From Actinomadura syzygii (GTDB lineage Bacteria > Actinomycetota > Actinomycetes > Streptosporangiales > Streptosporangiaceae), in the NCBI RefSeq assembly GCF_008085905.1, contig NZ_VSFF01000012.1:310001-374000 (forward strand): 64,000 nt of DNA. The letters run 5' to 3'. Below the pieces are notes generated by a model that had not been told where the DNA came from, did no database searches, and saw nothing but the letters and a program-made list of their open reading frames with translations. Of this stretch, positions 7,662 to 16,893 are shown in pieces. The translations under genes were made by a program, and so were the position numbers. Each line of letters begins with the position of its first letter. Position 1 is the first letter of the stretch.

Positions 7662-8780
7662 ATGCTGCAACGACTGGTGCATTTCCTTCCGCCGAGGCTG
7701 CGGGCCGCGCTGCGCAGGATCCCGATCCTGGTGGCGCTGTACCGCTGGCTCCGGAGGGGCAAGCTCACCAGGGAGCGGTACATGTTCGCCGGGCTGGCGG
7801 CCGCCGCGATCGCGATCGGGCTCGCCACCTCCAGCGACTCGCGCGGCCTCGCCCCGTCCGGCGCGCTGGTGCTGATCGTGCTCGGCGGCGGGCTGCTGCT
7901 GAAGGTCCGCGCCCTGCTGGCGCTGCTCGGCGTCGTCGTGGCGATGGCGGCCTACAACGCCTCGCAGGACGTCGCCGCGATGGGCCCCGGCATGATCGCC
8001 ACACTGACGATCACGGCGGTGCTCGCGCTCAGCCTCGCCCGGACGCGGCAGAAGCTCGGCGTCCAGGGGCTGCGCGGCGACTCGATGCTGCTGGAGCTGC
8101 GCGACCGGTTGAAGCGCCAGGGCGAGCTGCCCGAGCTGCCGGACGGCTGGGGTTCGCAGGTCGTCCTGCTGCAGGCGGGCGGGTCGTCGTTCGGCGGTGA
8201 CTTCGTCGTGTCGACCTGCGACGGCGGGACGCTTGAGGTGGCGCTCGTCGACGTGTCCGGGAAGGGCACCGACGCCGGTACACGAGCGCTCATGCTGTCC
8301 GGTGCGTTCGGGGGACTGCTTGGATCGGTCCAGCCTGATCGGTTCCTGCCCGCGTGCAACGTCTACCTCCAGCGCCAGCGGTGGGACGAGGGCTTCGTCA
8401 CGGCCGTCCACGTCGTGGTCGACCTCAAGACCGGCGAGTACACGGTGGAGTCGGCGGGCCATCCGCCCGCCGTGCAGTTCGACGCGGGCAGCGGCGTCTG
8501 GCAGGTCAGCTCGGCCAAGGGCGTGGTGCTCGGCGTCGTCCCGGACCTGCGGTGCGTCCCCGAGCACGGGACGCTCCGCCCCGGCGACGCCCTGCTCCTC
8601 TACACCGACGGGCTGGTCGAGTCGCCGGGCAGCGACCTCGACGCGGGCATCGACCGGCTGCTCGGCGAGGCGGAGCGGCTCGTCCCGCAGGGCTTCGGCA
8701 GCGGCGCCCGGGAGCTGGTCGAGACGATGGCGGCGGCCCGCGACGACGACTGCGCCCTCGTCGTGATCTGGCGCACCTGA
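7662..8780 (+). CDS. Membrane-anchored SpoIIE-type PP2C serine/threonine phosphatase
   Basis: This 372-residue protein has an N-terminal region with several hydrophobic helices (about 40-140) and a C-terminal SpoIIE/RsbU-type PP2C domain. Metal and substrate motifs are GGDFVVS, VDVSGKGTDAG, SAGHPPAV, GDALLLYTDGLVE and the final DDDCALVVI. Such phosphatases dephosphorylate anti-anti-sigma factors or other regulators. The ATG at 7662 gives the first hydrophobic and basic stretch and avoids the GC-rich leader that is also open in this frame. It converges with a Ser/Thr kinase gene 49 bases away; whether they act on the same targets is unknown. Confidence 0.87.
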   Translation: MLQRLVHFLPPRLRAALRRIPILVALYRWLRRGKLTRERYMFAGLAAAAIAIGLATSSDSRGLAPSGALVLIVLGGGLLLKVRALLALLGVVVAMAAYNASQDVAAMGPGMIATLTITAVLALSLARTRQKLGVQGLRGDSMLLELRDRLKRQGELPELPDGWGSQVVLLQAGGSSFGGDFVVSTCDGGTLEVALVDVSGKGTDAGTRALMLSGAFGGLLGSVQPDRFLPACNVYLQRQRWDEGFVTAVHVVVDLKTGEYTVESAGHPPAVQFDAGSGVWQVSSAKGVVLGVVPDLRCVPEHGTLRPGDALLLYTDGLVESPGSDLDAGIDRLLGEAERLVPQGFGSGARELVETMAAARDDDCALVVIWRT

Positions 8781-8791
8781 CTCGCCGCCGG

Positions 8792-8820
8792 CCCGCCCGC
8801 CACCGACCCGCCCGCCACCG
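8792..8820. repeat. Two copies of a 15-bp repeat between phosphatase and kinase genes
   Basis: CCCGCCCGCCACCG occurs at 8792-8805 and again at 8807-8820. The second copy can fold with the following GGGCGG into a short CCGCC/GGCGG hairpin, so this 49-base convergent gap may also serve as a weak terminator. Confidence 0.45.
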
Positions 8821-8829
8821 GGCGGCCCG

Positions 8830-9948
<1,119 letters not shown>

Positions 9949-10369
9949 GCCCGCTCCCGTAGCTCCGTTCCCGAGGTTCGTTTCCGAGGTCTCCGCGTCC
10001 CCGGGGCTTTCGGCTCCGGCGTTCCCGCGGTCTCTGGGGTCTCCGCGGGCAACCGGTGTCTCACCCGCAGTCCCGTCCATCCCCGTTCGGCGGCGGATTA
10101 TGGCGTGATCTTCCAGGAAGTGCGCGGGCCGTGCCGTGGAACGCGCCATCCGCAGGGGCGACGGATCGTCCGGATACGTGAACGTCATGCCGTCGCCGCG
10201 CCCTGTGCACCTGGAGGCCGATCGGGACGTCCGCCCAGCGTGCGGCCATGTTTCGGCGGGCAATGACCAGGTAACAACCAGTTCTGCGTTCAACCCCCCA
10301 GGCGCTGGACGCGCGCGGCGCCCGGCGCCGCGTGCGGGCCGCGCGTGCCGGAAGGGGGAGGGCGCCGGG
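9949..10369. other. 421-base divergent intergenic region, kinase and histidine kinase
   Basis: This is the only gap over 300 bases. It holds a low-complexity stretch at about 9955-10070 with repeated ttcccgaggt, ggtctccgcg and ccggggct words. An AT-richer patch near 10245-10295 (around caatgaccaggtaacaacc) could hold a promoter. Both flanking frames stay open through it, so extended starts cannot be fully excluded. No RNA gene or clear operator was found. Confidence 0.5.
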
Positions 10370-11734
10370 GTGCGGAGATTCCGGGGCGTGCTGACGCCGT
10401 CGCGCTGGTCGCTGCGGACTCGCGTGACCGCCGCCGCGACCCTCGTCGTGGCGCTCCTCCTCACGGTCGGCGCCGTGATCTTCTACCAGGCCGTCCGGGG
10501 CGTCGTGTACGGCGGGCTGCACGAGCGCGGCGACTTCGTCGTCACGGACGTGAGCACGCTCGTGCACAGCACCGACCCGCACGGGACGCTGCCCGTCCAG
10601 GACACCGAGTTCACCCTCCTCCAGGTGGTGAGCGCGGACGGCGCGCTCGTCGCGTCGAGCGACTCGCTGAGCGGGCACGGGCCCCTGGACGTCCCGCCGC
10701 CGAGCAGGCCGGGGCATCCCGAGTCCCGCACGATCGACATCCCGGGCAAGGGCGCGGTGTACGTCGTCTCCGAGAAGGTGAGCTCTCCCGGCGGCTGGCG
10801 GATCGTGCACGTGGGCGCGCCCAGCACGCTGTTCGTCCGCTACCGGGGCCTGCTCGCCGGGCTGCTCGCGGGGCTGGTGGTGATCGCGACGGTCGCGCTC
10901 GCCTGGATCGTGTCGCTGTCGGTGCGGCATGCGCTGCGCCCGGTGCGGGTGATGAGCGGCGAGCTGACCGAGATCACCGGGCGCGGCGCGGGCCGCCGGG
11001 TCACCGTGCCGGGCCCGAAGGACGAGGTGTCCGAGCTGGCGGAGTCGGTGAACGTGACGCTCGGCAGGCTGGAGGCCGTCCTGACCCGGCAGCGCGGCTT
11101 CGTCGCGGACGTCTCGCACGAGCTGCGCAGCCCGCTGACCGGCCTCCGCGCGCAGCTCGAACTGGCCCTCGAACATCCCGAGGACGAGGACTGGCCCGCC
11201 GTCGCCCGCGCCGCGCTCGCCGACGCCGACCGGCTCCAGGGGATCGTCAGCGACCTGCTGATCCTCGCCAAGCTCGGCGCGGGTGTGAGCGTCTCGCGGG
11301 AGCGGGTCGACCTCGGCGAGCTGGTCCGGGCGGAGACGGGGCGGCGGCCCCGGCGCGTCCCGATCGAGGTGGGCGCGCCCGACGGGATCATGGTGAGCGC
11401 CACCCCGCACCATCTCGTCCGGCTGCTGACGAACCTGCTCGACAACGCCGAGCGGCACGCCGCGTCGCGGGTGTGGGTGACGGTCGCGGTGGACGGGGGC
11501 GACGCCGTCCTGGAGATCCTGGACGACGGCGCCGGCATCGCCCCCGAGGACCGCGAGCGCGTCTTCTGGCGGTTCCAGCGGCTCGAAGAGGGCCGCGGGC
11601 GCGACCCGGGCGGCACCGGGCTCGGCCTGACGATCTCCCGCGACATCGCCCGCGCGCACGGCGGGACGCTCGTCGCCGCCGAGAGCGGCAAGGGGGCGCG
11701 GTTCGTCCTGCGCATCCCGCTCGACGACGACTGA
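10370..11734 (+). CDS. Two-component sensor histidine kinase (orphan)
   Basis: This 454-residue inner-membrane kinase has one helix at about 19-41, an extracytoplasmic region of roughly 110 residues, a second helix at about 155-180, a HAMP linker, a DHp domain with the phospho-accepting His in DVSHELRSP (about residue 250) and an HATPase domain with N-box LVRLLTNLLDNAERHA, G1 DDGAGI and G2 GGTGLGLTIS. The GTG start follows GAAGGGGGAG. No response regulator gene lies beside it, which is unusual for this OmpR-linked architecture. Confidence 0.9.
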   Translation: MRRFRGVLTPSRWSLRTRVTAAATLVVALLLTVGAVIFYQAVRGVVYGGLHERGDFVVTDVSTLVHSTDPHGTLPVQDTEFTLLQVVSADGALVASSDSLSGHGPLDVPPPSRPGHPESRTIDIPGKGAVYVVSEKVSSPGGWRIVHVGAPSTLFVRYRGLLAGLLAGLVVIATVALAWIVSLSVRHALRPVRVMSGELTEITGRGAGRRVTVPGPKDEVSELAESVNVTLGRLEAVLTRQRGFVADVSHELRSPLTGLRAQLELALEHPEDEDWPAVARAALADADRLQGIVSDLLILAKLGAGVSVSRERVDLGELVRAETGRRPRRVPIEVGAPDGIMVSATPHHLVRLLTNLLDNAERHAASRVWVTVAVDGGDAVLEILDDGAGIAPEDRERVFWRFQRLEEGRGRDPGGTGLGLTISRDIARAHGGTLVAAESGKGARFVLRIPLDDD

Positions 11735-11748
11735 GCCCGAGCGCCGGG

Positions 11749-13176
11749 TCAGGCGAGCGGCGGGCGGCGCGTCCCGTGCCGGGTGGCCTGCTCGAAGGCG
11801 TGCCCGATCCGGAGGACGTCGAGGTCCGCCCGGTGCGGGCCGACGATCTGGAGCCCGACCGGGAGGCCGTCCCCGGTGAACCCGGCGGGCACCGACAGCG
11901 CGGGGCAGCCGGTCGCCGAGACGAGGAAGCACGACCGCATCCATTCGAGGTAGTCGGGCATGGGCTGCCCGGCGACCTCGTCCGGGTACTCGATCTCGGC
12001 GTCGAACGGCGGGACCTGGCTGACCGGGAGGAGGAGCGCGTCGTACCGTCCGAAGAACTCCCGGACACGGTGGAAGAGCGCCGTGTGCAGGGCTTCGGCG
12101 CGTCCGACGTCGGGGCCGGAGAGGGCGCGTCCCGCCTCGATGTTGGCGGCGAGGGACGGTTTGAAGTCGGCGCGCCGCTCGTCCAGGAGGGGGCCTAGGG
12201 CGACGTCCCAGTGCCAGGCGCGGAGCGTCCGGAAGACCTCGTCCGCGCCGGACAGGTCGGGGCACGCCTCCTCGACCGCGCAGCCCAGCTCCTCGAACAC
12301 CTTCACGGCCGGTTCCAGGACGCCCGTCACGGCGGAGTCGACGGGGACCGTCCCGCCGAAGTCGGGGGACCAGGCGACGCGCAGCCCGGCGAGGTCGCGG
12401 CCGAGCGGGACGGCGAACGCCGAGCCCGGCGTCTCCAGCGCGATCGGGCTGCGCGGGTCCGGGCCCGCGAGGACGGACAGCAGCAGCGCCGCGTCGGCCA
12501 CGGTCCGCGCCATCGGGCCCTGCACGCCCATCGTCGCCCATCCGGCGGGCACCGGCCAGGACGGCACTCGTCCCGGCGACGGGCGGAACCCGACGACGTT
12601 GCAGAACGACGCGGGGTTGCGCAGCGAGCCGCCCATGTCGCTGCCGTCCGCGATCGGGTGCATGCCGCAGGCCAGCGCGGCCGCCGCCCCGCCGCTGCTC
12701 CCGCCCGCCGACCGCGACGGGTCGTACGGGTTGCGGGTCACGCCGAAGATCGGGTTGAACGTGTGCGAACCGGCGGCGAACTCCGGCACGTTGGTCTTGC
12801 CGAGCGTGATCGCCCCGGCGGCGCGGATCCGCTCGACGACGAGGTCGTCGGCGGCCGGGACGTGGTCGGCGAAGATCGGCGAGCCGGACGTCGTGCGGAT
12901 CCCGGCGGTGGCGTGGGTGTCCTTGTGCGCGACGGGCAGGCCGTGCAGCGGGCCGGGGTCGGCGCCGCGGGCGAGCTGCTCGTCGGCGTCCCGCGCCTGG
13001 TCGAGCGCGCGTTCGGCGACCAGCGTGACGATCGCGTTGACCTGCGGGTTCGTCCGCTCGATCTGGTCGAGATGCGCCTGGACGACCTCCCGCGCGGACA
13101 GTTCGCGCGCCCGGATCCGGCGGGCCAGCTCACGGGCGGACGCGAAGCGGATCTCCGCGTTGATCTCTTCGGACAC
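11749..13176 (-). CDS. Amidase signature family hydrolase
   Basis: This 475-residue enzyme has the amidase signature Ser-cisSer-Lys triad. The lysine lies in GLPVAHKDTHATAG (about 87), the first serine in SDMGGSLRNPA, and the loop is SAGGSSGGAAAALA (about 157-170). It would hydrolyse a carboxamide or an aryl or acyl amide; the substrate cannot be read from sequence. It resembles GatA but stands without gatB or gatC, so a metabolic amidase is more likely than tRNA amidation. GTG at 13176 follows AAGGGACG. It is divergent from the carboxyltransferase gene with 69 bases between them. Confidence 0.88.
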   Translation of the reverse strand: MSEEINAEIRFASARELARRIRARELSAREVVQAHLDQIERTNPQVNAIVTLVAERALDQARDADEQLARGADPGPLHGLPVAHKDTHATAGIRTTSGSPIFADHVPAADDLVVERIRAAGAITLGKTNVPEFAAGSHTFNPIFGVTRNPYDPSRSAGGSSGGAAAALACGMHPIADGSDMGGSLRNPASFCNVVGFRPSPGRVPSWPVPAGWATMGVQGPMARTVADAALLLSVLAGPDPRSPIALETPGSAFAVPLGRDLAGLRVAWSPDFGGTVPVDSAVTGVLEPAVKVFEELGCAVEEACPDLSGADEVFRTLRAWHWDVALGPLLDERRADFKPSLAANIEAGRALSGPDVGRAEALHTALFHRVREFFGRYDALLLPVSQVPPFDAEIEYPDEVAGQPMPDYLEWMRSCFLVSATGCPALSVPAGFTGDGLPVGLQIVGPHRADLDVLRIGHAFEQATRHGTRRPPLA

Positions 13177-13245
13177 GGCGACGTCCCTTCTGCCACGGTG
13201 CCTCCAGTGTCCACCCCGGACGGCCCCTGACCAGCCCTCACGGTC

Positions 13246-14736
13246 ATGATGGAGCACGTGACGGAACGGGTCGGCGCGACCGGGCTGCTGCGCCGCGTGC
13301 TCGACGGCGGCCGGTGGACGTCCTGGGACGTCCCGCCCCGCGCCGGGCCCGAGCCCGGCTCGCCCTACGGCCGGGACCTCGCCGCCGCCCGCGAGCGCAG
13401 CGGCTGCGACGAGGCCGTCCGCACCGGGGAGGGGCGGCTGCGCGGCCGCCGCGTCGCGTTCGTCGTGTCGGAGTTCCGCTTCCTCGCCGGGTCGATCGGC
13501 CTCGCCACCGCCGACCGGATCGTCGCCGCCGTCGAGCGCGCCACCGCCGAGCGGCTGCCGCTGCTCGCCGCGCCGTCGTCCGGCGGGACCCGCATGCAGG
13601 AGGGCACGGCCGCGTTCGTGCAGATGGCGCGCATCACCGCCGCCGTGGCGGCGCACCGCGCGGCGGGGCTGCCCTACCTCGTCTACCTGCGGCATCCGAC
13701 GACCGGGGGAGTGTTCGCGTCCTGGGGGTCGCTCGGGCACGTCACGGCGGCAGAGCCGGGCGCGCTGATCGGGTTCCTCGGGCCGCGCGTGTACGAGGGC
13801 CTGCGCGGCGAGCCGTTCCCGCCGGGCGTGCAGGTCGCCGAGAACCTCGCCGCCAAGGGGCTGCTGGACGCCGTGGTCGGCGTCGACGACCTGGCCGAGG
13901 TGGCGGCCCGCGCGCTGGACGTCCTGTGCGGCGCCCCGCCGCCCGCCGCCCCGCCCGTGCCGCTCGTCCCGGCCGCCGTGCCGGAGACGGCGGCGTGGGA
14001 GTCGATCGAGCGGTCGCGGCGGCCGGGCCGTCCGGGCGTCCGCGACCTGCTGCGGCACGGCGCGGCGGACGTCACGCCCCTGTCGGGCACCGGCCAGGGG
14101 GAGGCCGACCGGGGGATCGTCCTCGCGCTCGCCCGGTTCGGCGCGGCGCCGTGCGTCCTCGTCGGCCAGGACCGGGTCGGCCGGCGCGCCGGGAACCCGC
14201 TCGGCCCGGCCGGGCTGCGGGTCGCGCGGCGCGGCATGCGGCTCGCCGCCGGGCTGGGCCTGCCGCTCGTCACCGTCGTGGACACGCCGGGCGCCGCGCT
14301 GTCCGCCGAGGCGGAGGAGGGCGGCCTCGCCGGGGAGATAGCGCGCTGCCTCGCCGACCTGATCACGCTGCCCGCGCCGACGCTCTGCCTGCTGCTCGGC
14401 GAGGGGGCGGGCGGCGCGGCGCTCGCCCTGCTGCCCGCCGACCGGGTGCTCGTGGCGCGGCACGGCTGGCTGGCGCCGCTGCCGCCGGAGGGGGCGTCGC
14501 TGATCGTCCACCGGACCCCGGCCCGCGCGGACGAGCTGGCGGCGGCGCAGGGCGTCCGGTCGGCGGACCTGCTCCGCGACGGGTTCGCCGACGTCCTCGT
14601 GGACGAGCGTCCTGACGCCGCCGACGAGCCGGAGGCGTTCTGCCGCCGCGCGGCCGCCGCCGTCGGACGCGAGCTGGCGGGCCTCGCGCCCGGCACGGCG
14701 GCGTCCCGGCAGGCGCGCTACCGTGCGGGCCCATGA
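13246..14736 (+). CDS. Acyl-CoA carboxylase carboxyltransferase, fused beta/alpha domains
   Basis: This 496-residue protein combines a beta-type carboxyltransferase half (residues about 20-235, with SSGGTRMQEGTAAFVQMA and TTGGVFASWG, the oxyanion-hole glycines) and an alpha-type half (about 250-490, with VDTPGAALSAEAEEGG and EGAGGAALALLPADRVL). It should transfer carboxyl from biotin to an acyl-CoA, most simply acetyl-CoA. There is no zinc ribbon at the N-terminus as in E. coli AccD. No biotin carboxylase or carrier protein is encoded nearby. Its stop overlaps the methyltransferase start by four bases. Confidence 0.85.
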   Translation: MMEHVTERVGATGLLRRVLDGGRWTSWDVPPRAGPEPGSPYGRDLAAARERSGCDEAVRTGEGRLRGRRVAFVVSEFRFLAGSIGLATADRIVAAVERATAERLPLLAAPSSGGTRMQEGTAAFVQMARITAAVAAHRAAGLPYLVYLRHPTTGGVFASWGSLGHVTAAEPGALIGFLGPRVYEGLRGEPFPPGVQVAENLAAKGLLDAVVGVDDLAEVAARALDVLCGAPPPAAPPVPLVPAAVPETAAWESIERSRRPGRPGVRDLLRHGAADVTPLSGTGQGEADRGIVLALARFGAAPCVLVGQDRVGRRAGNPLGPAGLRVARRGMRLAAGLGLPLVTVVDTPGAALSAEAEEGGLAGEIARCLADLITLPAPTLCLLLGEGAGGAALALLPADRVLVARHGWLAPLPPEGASLIVHRTPARADELAAAQGVRSADLLRDGFADVLVDERPDAADEPEAFCRRAAAAVGRELAGLAPGTAASRQARYRAGP

Positions 14737-15350
14737 CCGAATCCGCCACGCGCGAGGCGTATGACGCCGTCGCCCAGCTCTACGCCGACACCTTCCGCGA
14801 CGCCCTCGCCGACATGACGCTCGACCGCGCCATGCTCATGGCGTTCGCCGACCTGGTCCGGGGCCTCGGCCCCGTCGCCGACCTCGGCTGCGGGCCGGGG
14901 CGGCTGACCGGCCACCTGGTGTCGCTCGGACTGGACGCGTTCGGCGTCGACCTGTCCCCGGAGATGATCGAGCTGGCCCGCGCCGAGCACCCCGGCCTGC
15001 GCTTCGACGTGGGGACGATGGCGTCGCTCGACCTCGCGGACGAGAGCGTCGGCGGCGTCCTCGCCTGGTACTCGACGATCCACGTCGCCCCCGACGACCT
15101 GCCGCGGATCTTCGCCGAGCTGTACCGGGTGCTCGTCCCCGGCGGGCACCTGCTGATCGGGTTCCAGTCCTGCGACGGGGACGAACCGGTCCCGCACGAC
15201 CACCGGGTCGCGCGGGCCTACCTCTGGCCGCTGGAGCCGATGGCCGCCCTGCTCGCCGAGACGGGCCTCGTGGAGGTGTGCCGCGTCGGCCGCGCGGCCC
15301 TGGAGGGCGAGCGCGTCCCCTCGGGCCACCTCATATTCCGCAAGCCTTGA
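14733..15350 (+). CDS. Class I SAM-dependent methyltransferase
   Basis: This 205-residue protein has a Rossmann methyltransferase fold. Motif I is VADLGCGPGRLTGHL at about 49-63, motif II is GVDLSPEMIELA, and post-motif sequences include VPGGHLLIGFQS. The substrate is unknown; the ubiquinone/menaquinone-methyltransferase-like fold is widely used for small molecules. Its ATG overlaps the stop of the carboxyltransferase gene (ATGA), so the two are cotranslated, though no functional link is evident. Confidence 0.87.
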   Translation: MTESATREAYDAVAQLYADTFRDALADMTLDRAMLMAFADLVRGLGPVADLGCGPGRLTGHLVSLGLDAFGVDLSPEMIELARAEHPGLRFDVGTMASLDLADESVGGVLAWYSTIHVAPDDLPRIFAELYRVLVPGGHLLIGFQSCDGDEPVPHDHRVARAYLWPLEPMAALLAETGLVEVCRVGRAALEGERVPSGHLIFRKP

Positions 15351-15469
15351 GCGCGGGGGCGCGGCCTCGCCGCGCCCTCCCGCCGCTCCCCGTTCCGGGT
15401 GGCCCCGATTCGGGGACGATTCGGAGTGAAGCGGCCACCGTACGCATCGCGGCGAATCCGTACGGGAAA

Positions 15470-15491
15470 GGTCGTTTGGGGGCTTACGATT
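15470..15491. promoter_or_regulatory. Palindromic HpaR-type operator copy 1, before the amidotransferase gene
   Basis: The half-sites TCGTTTGGG at 15472-15480 and TTACGAT at 15484-15490 match the operator found at eight other places in the window (core TCGTTTGGGCCCNNACGA). About 16 of 22 positions agree with the consensus. It ends 18 bases before the GTG start of the amidotransferase gene. Confidence 0.6.
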
Positions 15492-15509
15492 TGGTCCGGG
15501 AGGGGTGCC

Positions 15510-16229
15510 GTGCGCGCGTTGCTGCTACAACATGATCATGTGTCGCCGTCCGGGCCGGTCGGGGAGCGGCTGGTCCATCACGGGTACGAGGTCGCCGAGC
15601 TGATGGTGGTGCCCGAGGAGCGGCAGCACGCACCGGGCGTGACCTTCGACTTCCCCGACCCGGCGGAGTGGGATCTGATCGTCCCGATGGGCGCGCCCTG
15701 GTCGGTGTACGACCCGGCCGTCGCGTCGTGGGTCGAGCCCGAGTTGCGGATGCTCGCCGCCGCGCACCGCGCCGGAGTCCCGGTCTTCGGGGTCTGCTTC
15801 GGCGGCCAGGCGCTCGCGGCGGCGCTCGGCGGGGCCGTGGAACGGTCTCCGAGCCCAGAGATGGGCTGGGTGGACGTCGAAACGGACGACCCCTCGATCG
15901 TCGGCCCCGGTCCCTGGTTCCAGTTCCACTTCGACCGGTGGGTGCTGCCGCCGGGCGCCGTGGAGGTCGCGCGCAGCGCCGTCTCCTCGCAGGCGTTCGT
16001 CCTCGGACGCTCCATGGGCGTGCAGTTCCACCCCGAGATCACGGCCGAGGAGTTCGGGCTCTGGTCGGCGCACGGCGCCGCCGCGCTGATGCGCGCAAGG
16101 GGCATCGACCCCGACGCGGTGCTGGCGTCGGTTCAGCGGGACGAGGCCGAATCGACCCGCCGCACCTTCGCCCTCATCGACGCCTTCCTTGAGCGGACGA
16201 ACGGGCAGACGCCTGAACAAGGGCGCTGA
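15510..16229 (+). CDS. Class I glutamine amidotransferase, candidate gamma-glutamyl hydrolase
   Basis: This 239-residue protein has a class I GATase fold with nucleophile Cys in GVCFGGQALA (about residue 91) and the His-x-Glu pair in GVQFHPEITAE (about 172-180). Stand-alone proteins of this type act on free glutamine or hydrolyse gamma-glutamyl bonds. GTG at 15510 follows GGGAGGGG. A copy of the MarR/HpaR-type operator lies directly upstream, placing the gene in the same regulon as the glutamine-synthetase-like ligase and the PuuC/PuuD pair. Its last 56 bases overlap the 3' end of the convergent puuD gene. The deglutamylase role is inferred. Confidence 0.8.
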   Translation: MRALLLQHDHVSPSGPVGERLVHHGYEVAELMVVPEERQHAPGVTFDFPDPAEWDLIVPMGAPWSVYDPAVASWVEPELRMLAAAHRAGVPVFGVCFGGQALAAALGGAVERSPSPEMGWVDVETDDPSIVGPGPWFQFHFDRWVLPPGAVEVARSAVSSQAFVLGRSMGVQFHPEITAEEFGLWSAHGAAALMRARGIDPDAVLASVQRDEAESTRRTFALIDAFLERTNGQTPEQGR

Positions 16230-16893
16230 ACAGCGCCTGCTGTGTCCGGTCGGTGGCGGCCGTGTCCTCGGGATGCCATTGGACGGCCAGGAACCAATGC
16301 CCCGGTTCCGCCAGTTCCGCGCCCTCGATCGTCCCGTCGAACCCGAACGCCGTCGGGGTCAGGGCGGGGGCCAGGGTCGCTATCGACTGGTGGTGATAGC
16401 AGGAGGCGGCGGTCTCCTCGGTGTCGAGGGTCTTGGCCAGAAGGGTGCCGGGCTTCACGTTCACCGAATGCACCTTGTGGCGGTGGTCTCGCGGCATGTG
16501 CTGGTTGAGCGTCCCGCCGAGAACGGTGTTGACGATTTGCAGTCCCCGGCAGATCGCGAGGGTCGGGACGCCCGCCTCCAGGACGTGGGCGGCGAGCGCG
16601 AGGTCGAATTCGTCCTGCTCGTCGTCGACGTCGTAAAGGGCCTCGTGCTCGGTCTTCTCGCCGTAGTGGCGCGGGTGCAGGTCGCCGCCGCCCGGCAGCA
16701 GGACGCCGTCGCAGCGGGCCAGCCGGGACGCGTCGAACGGCGCGGCCGGATGCATGACGAACGGCTCGCCACCCGCCTGGAACACCGCCTCCACCAGGGC
16801 GCGGGCCGCGACCTCGGCCCGGTAGCGGAGCGCGGACGCCGACTCGGAGAAACGGGCCGGAAGGGCGATCAGCGGGCGGGTCGGGCCGGTCAC
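16174..16893 (-). CDS. puuD: Gamma-glutamyl-gamma-aminobutyrate hydrolase family protein (PuuD-like)
   Basis: This 239-residue class I GATase-like hydrolase releases glutamate from gamma-glutamylated products. The nucleophile lies in LAICRGLQIVN (about residue 112), and the His-Glu pair in LAVQWHPEDT (about 216-220). The PuuD hallmark LPGGGDLHPRHYGE precedes them. GTG at 16893 overlaps the stop of the upstream aldehyde dehydrogenase gene, forming a puuC-puuD pair as in the putrescine pathway. The 3' end overlaps the opposing amidotransferase gene by 56 bases. Whether the natural substrate is gamma-glutamyl-GABA or another gamma-glutamyl acid is not determined. Confidence 0.87.
   Translation of the reverse strand: MTGPTRPLIALPARFSESASALRYRAEVAARALVEAVFQAGGEPFVMHPAAPFDASRLARCDGVLLPGGGDLHPRHYGEKTEHEALYDVDDEQDEFDLALAAHVLEAGVPTLAICRGLQIVNTVLGGTLNQHMPRDHRHKVHSVNVKPGTLLAKTLDTEETAASCYHHQSIATLAPALTPTAFGFDGTIEGAELAEPGHWFLAVQWHPEDTAATDRTQQALFSALVQASARSSAQGRRR

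Noticed and set aside
11749..14511. A 920-residue frame on the minus strand extending the amidase gene upstream
   Set aside because: Only the part from 13176 shows amidase similarity; the rest is a shadow of the carboxyltransferase gene.
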